Made by a program: the position numbers and the translations under genes. Under the pieces are notes generated by a model. That model saw only the letters and a program-made list of their open reading frames with translations, did not search any database and was not told the DNA's origin. Positions 49,793 to 54,256 of a DNA stretch of 54,256 bases are shown piece by piece. Each line of letters starts with the position of its first letter. Position 1 is the stretch's first letter. Origin of the DNA: Blautia sp. An81 (GTDB taxonomy: Bacteria; Bacillota; Clostridia; Lachnospirales; Lachnospiraceae); assembly GCF_002161285.1 (NCBI RefSeq), contig NZ_NFHH01000026.1, positions 1 to 54,256 of the forward strand, in the 5' to 3' direction.

Positions 49793-50779
49793 ATGGACAT
49801 GGGGATCAGACCCAGAAGACTCAGAGGGGGAGAAAGTTTAAGAAAGATGGTAAGAGAGACCAGAATGGATAAAAGCTCTCTGATCTACCCCATCTTTGTA
49901 AGAGAGGGAGAGAATCTGAAAGAAGAAATCGCTACTATGCCTGGACAGTACCGGTACAGCCTGGACCGGCTTCCGGAAAAACTGGAGGAATTAAAAAAAG
50001 CAGGAGTAGATAAGGTAATGTTTTTCGGTATTCCTGACCACAAAGACGAGGTCGGAAGCCAGGCATATGCAGAGGATGGAATTGTTCAGAAGGCTCTTCG
50101 GAAAGCGAGAGAAGAATTTCAGGATGAGCTATATCTGATCACCGATGTATGTATGTGTGAGTATACTTCCCATGGACACTGCGGCATCCTCTGTGGACAC
50201 GAAGTGGACAATGACAAAACCCTGGAATATCTGGCCCAGACAGCTCTTTCTCATGCAGAGGCTGGAGCGGATATGGTAGCGCCCTCTGATATGATGGACG
50301 GAAGAGTCCGGGCTATCCGCACCATCCTGGATAAGAACGGCTACCGGGATATTCCCATTATGTCTTATGCAGTGAAATATGCCTCTGCCTTTTACGGACC
50401 TTTCCGTGATGCAGCAGGTTCTGCCCCGGCTTTCGGCGACAGAAAGAGCTATCAGATGGACTTCCATAACCGAAGAGAAGCTATTAAAGAAGCTCTTCTG
50501 GATGTAGAAGAGGGAGCGGATATTATCATGGTAAAACCGGCAATGAATTATCTGGACATTATCCGGGAGGTAAAAGACCAGATCCATCTTCCGGTGGCAT
50601 CTTATTCCGTCAGCGGAGAGTACGCTATGGTCAAGGCAGGAGCAAAGCTGGGATACATAGAGGAGGACCGGATCATCTGTGAGATGGCAGTCAGCGCTTT
50701 CAGAGCAGGAACAGATATTTATTTAACTTATTTTGCAGAAGAAATCGCAAAATTCTTAGACGAAGGGAGAATCGGATAA
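49793..50779 (+). CDS. hemB: Delta-aminolevulinic acid dehydratase HemB (porphobilinogen synthase)
   Basis: A 328-residue HemB with RPRRLRGGESLRKMVRET near the start and the cysteine-rich zinc motif DVCMCEYTSHGHCGILC. The two active-site lysines lie in SYAVKYASAFYGPFR and IIMVKPAMNYLD. It condenses two 5-aminolevulinates to porphobilinogen. The three-cysteine motif points to a zinc-dependent rather than magnesium-only enzyme. It sits 3 nt after cobA-hemD and overlaps hemL by one base (TAATG). Confidence 0.96.
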   Translation: MDMGIRPRRLRGGESLRKMVRETRMDKSSLIYPIFVREGENLKEEIATMPGQYRYSLDRLPEKLEELKKAGVDKVMFFGIPDHKDEVGSQAYAEDGIVQKALRKAREEFQDELYLITDVCMCEYTSHGHCGILCGHEVDNDKTLEYLAQTALSHAEAGADMVAPSDMMDGRVRAIRTILDKNGYRDIPIMSYAVKYASAFYGPFRDAAGSAPAFGDRKSYQMDFHNRREAIKEALLDVEEGADIIMVKPAMNYLDIIREVKDQIHLPVASYSVSGEYAMVKAGAKLGYIEEDRIICEMAVSAFRAGTDIYLTYFAEEIAKFLDEGRIG

Positions 50780-52050
50780 TGACAAGATCAGAAGAGCTGT
50801 TTCAGAGAGCAGTGAAAAGAATCCCGGGAGGAGTAAACAGCCCGGTACGAGCCTTTGGTTCTGTAGATGAGGCTCCCAGATTTATCCAGGGAGCTGTGGG
50901 AAGCAAGATTTTTGATGTGGACGGAAACGCTTATACAGATTATATCGGTTCCTGGGGTCCTATGATCCTGGGGCATAATGATGAGCGGATAAAAGAAGCG
51001 GTGATCCGTGCCAGCGAGAACGGATTAAGTTTTGGCTGCGCTACAGAGCGGGAAGTAGAGATGGCAGAGTTTATCTGCCAGCGGATCCCTCATGTGGAAA
51101 TGATCCGTATGGTGAATTCCGGTACAGAAGCAGTTATGAGCGCTATCCGCACGGCCAGAGGCTATACCGGCAAGAATAAGATTATTAAGTTCGCCGGCTG
51201 CTACCATGGTCATACGGACGCCATGCTGGTAAGTGCAGGAAGCGGCGTGATGACCAGCGGCGTACCGGACAGTGCCGGTGTGCCAAAAGGCTGTACCCAG
51301 GATACCATGATCGCAGTGTATAATGATCTTGACAGCGTAGAAAAATTAATGGCAGAAAGCCAGGATCAGGTGGCAGCAGTGATCGTAGAGCCGGTGGCCG
51401 CCAATATGGGTGTGGTTCCTCCTGAAGACGGTTTTCTTCAGGGTCTGAGAGATCTGTGTGACAAGCATAAAGCCCTGCTGATCTTTGATGAGGTGATTAC
51501 CGGTTTCCGCTTAAGATTCGGGGGAGCGGCAGAATACTACGGAGTGACGCCTGACATGGTTACTTATGGAAAGATCATCGGCGCAGGCATGCCTGTGGGA
51601 GCCTACGGCGGAAGAAAAGAGATCATGGAAATGGTGGCCCCCAGCGGTCCGGTCTATCAGGCAGGTACTTTAAGCGGCAATCCTATCGCCATGGCAGCAG
51701 GTCTGGCTCAGCTGAAAATCCTCTGGGAGGACCAGGATATTTATAAACGTCTTTTCCAGAAAGGAGAAATCCTCTTTGAGGGAATCCGGAAGATTTTTGT
51801 GGAGAAGGAAATCGGATACCAGGTAAATGCTGTAGCTTCTCTTGGCAGTATTTTCTTTACAGAAACTCCTGTTAGGGATTACCAGTCAGCCAAGACTTCT
51901 GACACGGCGGCTTTCTCAAAATATTTTGAATATATGCTGGAGCATGGAGTTCATCTGGCGCCCTCTCAGTTTGAAGCTATTTTCCTTTCTGACGCTCATA
52001 CAGAGGAAGATATCCATCAATTTTTAGAGCTTATAAACAATTATTTTTAG
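50779..52050 (+). CDS. hemL: Glutamate-1-semialdehyde 2,1-aminomutase HemL
   Basis: The 423-residue PLP enzyme shows RIPGGVNSPVRAFGSV, MVNSGTEAVMSAIRTARGYTG, FAGCYHGHTD, LIFDEVITGFR (cofactor aspartate) and the Schiff-base lysine in TYGKIIGAGMPVGAYGG. It converts glutamate-1-semialdehyde to 5-aminolevulinate. It completes the set from Glu-tRNA to precorrin-2/sirohydrochlorin; no hemE or later heme gene follows. It is the last pathway gene of the operon. Confidence 0.96.
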   Translation: MTRSEELFQRAVKRIPGGVNSPVRAFGSVDEAPRFIQGAVGSKIFDVDGNAYTDYIGSWGPMILGHNDERIKEAVIRASENGLSFGCATEREVEMAEFICQRIPHVEMIRMVNSGTEAVMSAIRTARGYTGKNKIIKFAGCYHGHTDAMLVSAGSGVMTSGVPDSAGVPKGCTQDTMIAVYNDLDSVEKLMAESQDQVAAVIVEPVAANMGVVPPEDGFLQGLRDLCDKHKALLIFDEVITGFRLRFGGAAEYYGVTPDMVTYGKIIGAGMPVGAYGGRKEIMEMVAPSGPVYQAGTLSGNPIAMAAGLAQLKILWEDQDIYKRLFQKGEILFEGIRKIFVEKEIGYQVNAVASLGSIFFTETPVRDYQSAKTSDTAAFSKYFEYMLEHGVHLAPSQFEAIFLSDAHTEEDIHQFLELINNYF

Positions 52051-52057
52051 GTGAACT

Positions 52058-53755
52058 ATGTATAATGATACCGTAATCGGGCTGGTAGTGATTCTTCTGT
52101 TTCTGGCAGGGGCTGGAGTCCTGAATTATTATGAAAAGGGTAAGAGGCGAAAGCTTTTTCTGGAAAGGATGATGGCTTCCTGGGGCAAGATCCCCCAGCG
52201 GGAATACAGTTATGATGAACTGGAACATATATCCCAGTTTTTCCGTAAAAGAGAAAAAGAAGGCTTTTATGTTGACGATATTACCTGGAATGACCTGGAT
52301 ATGGACCGGATTTTTGCTCTGATAAACCAGAGCATTTCCCCCATTGGAGATGAATACCTCTATGAGATTCTGAGAAAGCCGGTTTTTGAGGAAGAGGAAT
52401 TGAAAGAGAGGCAGAGGCTTCTGGAATTTTTCTCAGAGAAAGAAATGGAGCGGCACAAGGTACAGGCTCTTCTTGCCGGAATCCGGAAACCGGGAAATGT
52501 AAGCGTTTATGAGGCTGTCAGTGTAACGAAAGAGGTAGAGATCCAGGGAAAAGGATTCCAGATAGTTATGTGCGGCGCCTTTTTCCTTTCCCTATTGTTT
52601 TTTGCAGCCATGCCTTCGCCGGGAATCTTTTGCTTCCTGGGAATCTGCATTCTGAATATTATCACGTATTTTATGCGAAAGCAGGATATTGATCTGTATC
52701 TTACCAGCTTCCGCTGTGTGATCCAGCTTCTGGAGGCACAGAAAAATCTGGAAAAACTGAAGATCCCGGAGCTTGCTTCATATATGGAAGAAGGAAAAAG
52801 ATGCCGGAAAGAACTGCGGACCTTTCAGAAAGGATCCTTTCTGGTCCTGGAGCAGAGCAGTACAGGAGGAGGGATGGAAGGGCTGATCATGGACTATATC
52901 CGTATGCTTACGCACATTGACCTGATTAAGTTTTCTACCATGATGAAGGCCATGCAGGAACATCAGGAAGAAATTTTGGGTCTGATGAAGATTTTCGGAT
53001 ATCTGGATGGCATGATCTCCATTGCGTCTTTCAGAGTAAGTCTGCCTTACTACAGCATACCGGAACTTGAAATGGCAGGCAAAGCTTATCTAAAGGTGGA
53101 AAACCTGTACCATCCGCTGCTTTCTCATCCTGTGGCCAACAGCATAGAGGCAGAGAACGGGATTTTGGTAACTGGCTCCAACGCCTCGGGAAAATCCACT
53201 TTTCTGAAGAATATAGCGGTAAATACCATTTTGGCTCAGACTATCTATACTGTTACAGCTTCTGAATACCAGGCGCCTTATTTTAAAGTTATGACTTCCA
53301 TGGCTCTTCGGGATGATCTGGAAAGGGGAGAGAGCTATTTTATCGTGGAAATACGTTCCCTGAAAAGGATTTTAGATGAGACAGAAAAAGAAGGCTGTCT
53401 TTTATGTATCATTGATGAAGTCTTAAGAGGGACAAACACGATTGAAAGGATTGGTGCATCTTCCAGGATACTGGCGGGTCTGGACAGGGAGCATGTGCTG
53501 CCCTTTGCAGCTACCCATGATATTGAGCTGTCTTATATTCTGGAGGACCTGTACGAAAACTATCATTTTGAGGAAGAAGTAAAGGAACATGAGGTAGTCT
53601 TTAATTATCTGCTGAAGAAAGGCAGAGTGACCACCAGAAATGCCATACGCCTTTTGGAAATGACGGGATATCCGGAAAACCTGTCAGAAGAGGCAAAAAA
53701 AGCAGTGGCAGATTTTGAAGAGACAGGAATCTGGGAGAAAGTACAAAAATTCTGA
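52058..53755 (+). CDS. Membrane-anchored MutS-like ATPase
   Basis: A 565-residue protein with the MutS ATPase domain at its C-terminus: Walker A LVTGSNASGKSTFLKNI (near residue 372-380), ALRDDLERGESYF, Walker B/signature CIIDEVLRGTNTIER (D453/E454) and the switch histidine in FAATHDIELS. The N-terminal mismatch-recognition and connector domains of MutS1 are absent. Instead there is one helix at the start (about 5-22) and two in the middle (about 168-205), giving a membrane-bound lever-domain-like architecture. The function is unproven. It starts 7 nt after hemL behind AGGTGA, so it may be read through from the hem operon. Confidence 0.85.
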   Translation: MYNDTVIGLVVILLFLAGAGVLNYYEKGKRRKLFLERMMASWGKIPQREYSYDELEHISQFFRKREKEGFYVDDITWNDLDMDRIFALINQSISPIGDEYLYEILRKPVFEEEELKERQRLLEFFSEKEMERHKVQALLAGIRKPGNVSVYEAVSVTKEVEIQGKGFQIVMCGAFFLSLLFFAAMPSPGIFCFLGICILNIITYFMRKQDIDLYLTSFRCVIQLLEAQKNLEKLKIPELASYMEEGKRCRKELRTFQKGSFLVLEQSSTGGGMEGLIMDYIRMLTHIDLIKFSTMMKAMQEHQEEILGLMKIFGYLDGMISIASFRVSLPYYSIPELEMAGKAYLKVENLYHPLLSHPVANSIEAENGILVTGSNASGKSTFLKNIAVNTILAQTIYTVTASEYQAPYFKVMTSMALRDDLERGESYFIVEIRSLKRILDETEKEGCLLCIIDEVLRGTNTIERIGASSRILAGLDREHVLPFAATHDIELSYILEDLYENYHFEEEVKEHEVVFNYLLKKGRVTTRNAIRLLEMTGYPENLSEEAKKAVADFEETGIWEKVQKF

Positions 53756-53857
53756 GACATGCTGTAAATATAGAAGAGAAAAGGCAGGAATCCACCGGAA
53801 ACTGTCAGACTGTTTTCCTTGACGGAGAGGCCGGATGTTGTCATAATAGAAGATGTC

Positions 53858-53887
53858 AAAAGACAATGCTGTCTTTTCTTTTTACTT
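53858..53887 (+). terminator. Intrinsic terminator after the MutS-like gene
   Basis: AAAAGACA and TGTCTTTT form a perfect 8-bp stem with loop ATGC, followed by a long T-rich tract. Confidence 0.85.
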
Positions 53888-54160
53888 TTTGTTTTTATTT
53901 CTTCAATCAGCGTGTCTGCTGGAAACTCAAAGACTAAATCATCATTCGCTGTGAGAAAACAGAAGATGGGAGTGATAAAAGAAAAAAGAACCCGTTCTAA
54001 ATCTGCACAGGCAGACATTTCTCGTTTATCGCAGCAGTGCATAAACGTCTGATTTATGACCATGGAAAGCACAGTCTTCGAGTTTACCATTGGGTTGGAG
54101 CTGCGGATACGCAGCTCCATTTGCACAATATGGGGGAGCTGTCGCATTAATCGAAATCGA
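53888..54160. other. Non-coding region without a convincing gene
   Basis: No plus-strand gene is seen. A minus-strand frame (54174 down to 53605) is open, but it runs across the terminator into the MutS-like gene and begins inside the palindromic repeat; it is doubtful. A perfect hairpin GGAGCTGCG-GATA-CGCAGCTCC stands at 54097-54118 without a T-run. GAGCTGTCGCAT (54137-54148) recurs in the terminator at 32326-32398. Confidence 0.5.
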
Positions 54161-54255
54161 GAATATTTATACATCTTATTGCTCAGTCTGTGCCGCTTTG
54201 AGCCTATGGTCTCAAAGCTATGCTCGACAAATTCGCATAAAATGTATAAATATTC
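54161..54255. repeat. Long palindromic repeat element (about 95 bp)
   Basis: GAATATTTATACAT (54161-54174) and ATGTATAAATATTC (54242-54255) are perfect inverted arms. The pairing continues, after one mismatch, with TTAT/ATAA. An inner stem GCTTTGAG/CTCAAAGC (54195-54218) tops the structure. The outer arm sequence GAGAATATTTATAC also occurs at 32351-32364, pointing to a dispersed family. The window ends one base later, so the full extent is unknown. Confidence 0.7.
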
Positions 54256-54256
54256 A

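Noticed and set aside
53605-54174. Minus-strand ORF of 189 codons
   Set aside because: It starts within the palindromic repeat, reads backwards through the MutS-like gene's terminator and overlaps the end of that gene. Kept only as a doubtful frame.

Overview
The window is about 54 kb of a low-to-mid GC, spore-forming Firmicute chromosome, most likely a Lachnospiraceae acetogen of the Blautia type. This is inferred from three things: the gene order fhs-fchA-folD (methyl branch of the Wood-Ljungdahl pathway), a spoIVA sporulation gene, and a complete-looking anaerobic (early cobalt insertion) cobalamin pathway. No rRNA, tRNA, CRISPR array, prophage or transposase gene was seen.

Layout. 1-1943: one-carbon/folate genes (fhs 3' end, fchA, folD), closed by a terminator. 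2073-4518: a minus-strand pair of DNA-repair-type genes (radical SAM protein plus DUF4130 partner) behind a consensus promoter flanked by two LexA/SOS boxes. 4573-6920: spoIVA and a DUF3786 gene. 7058-14948: an accessory catabolic cluster holding a two-piece gluzincin peptidase, a GPH transporter, a MalY-like aminotransferase/C-S lyase, an amidohydrolase, a divergent YheO-type regulator, an M20 amidohydrolase and an ornithine-cyclodeaminase-family enzyme. Three copies of the dyad TTGA-N7-TCAA lie at its two control regions and appear to tie the halves into one regulon.

15065-32299: a large cobalamin operon led by a compact cobalamin riboswitch with a terminator: cbiD, cbiL, cbiF, cbiG, cbiH, a cbiJ-cbiE-cbiT fusion, cbiA, cobT, cobU, cobS, a short cobU paralogue, cobC, cbiB, cobD, cbiP, cbiC, and a last gene for a zinc-ribbon/acidic/membrane/discoidin-like protein. 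32401-32650 holds a very regular 52-53 bp tandem array of inverted hexamers. 32688-41502 is a mixed region: three GNAT genes (one fused to a ureohydrolase), a PPC-domain protein, DNA-3-methyladenine glycosylase I, an MFS transporter, a DUF362 gene broken by one ochre codon behind a MerR-type promoter, a membrane ORF with no start codon, and a TetR/DUF1638/DUF2115 operon whose first gene (DUF3786) is decayed.

41513-45554 (minus): a second, canonical cobalamin riboswitch controls cbiM-cbiN-cbiQ and a cbiO-cbiK fusion (cobalt ECF transporter ATPase joined to cobaltochelatase). 45568-52050 (plus): hemA, sirC, hemC, a cobA-hemD fusion, hemB and hemL make precorrin-2/sirohydrochlorin from glutamyl-tRNA. 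52058-53755 is a membrane-anchored MutS-like ATPase, followed by non-coding sequence ending in a long palindromic repeat.

Together the hem, cbiMNQ(O-K) and cbi/cob blocks cover the route from glutamyl-tRNA and Co2+ to the completed corrinoid. The exceptions are the corrinoid adenosyltransferase and any lower-ligand (benzimidazole) synthesis genes, which were not found here. Heme-specific genes are also absent, so the tetrapyrrole genes most likely serve corrinoid production.
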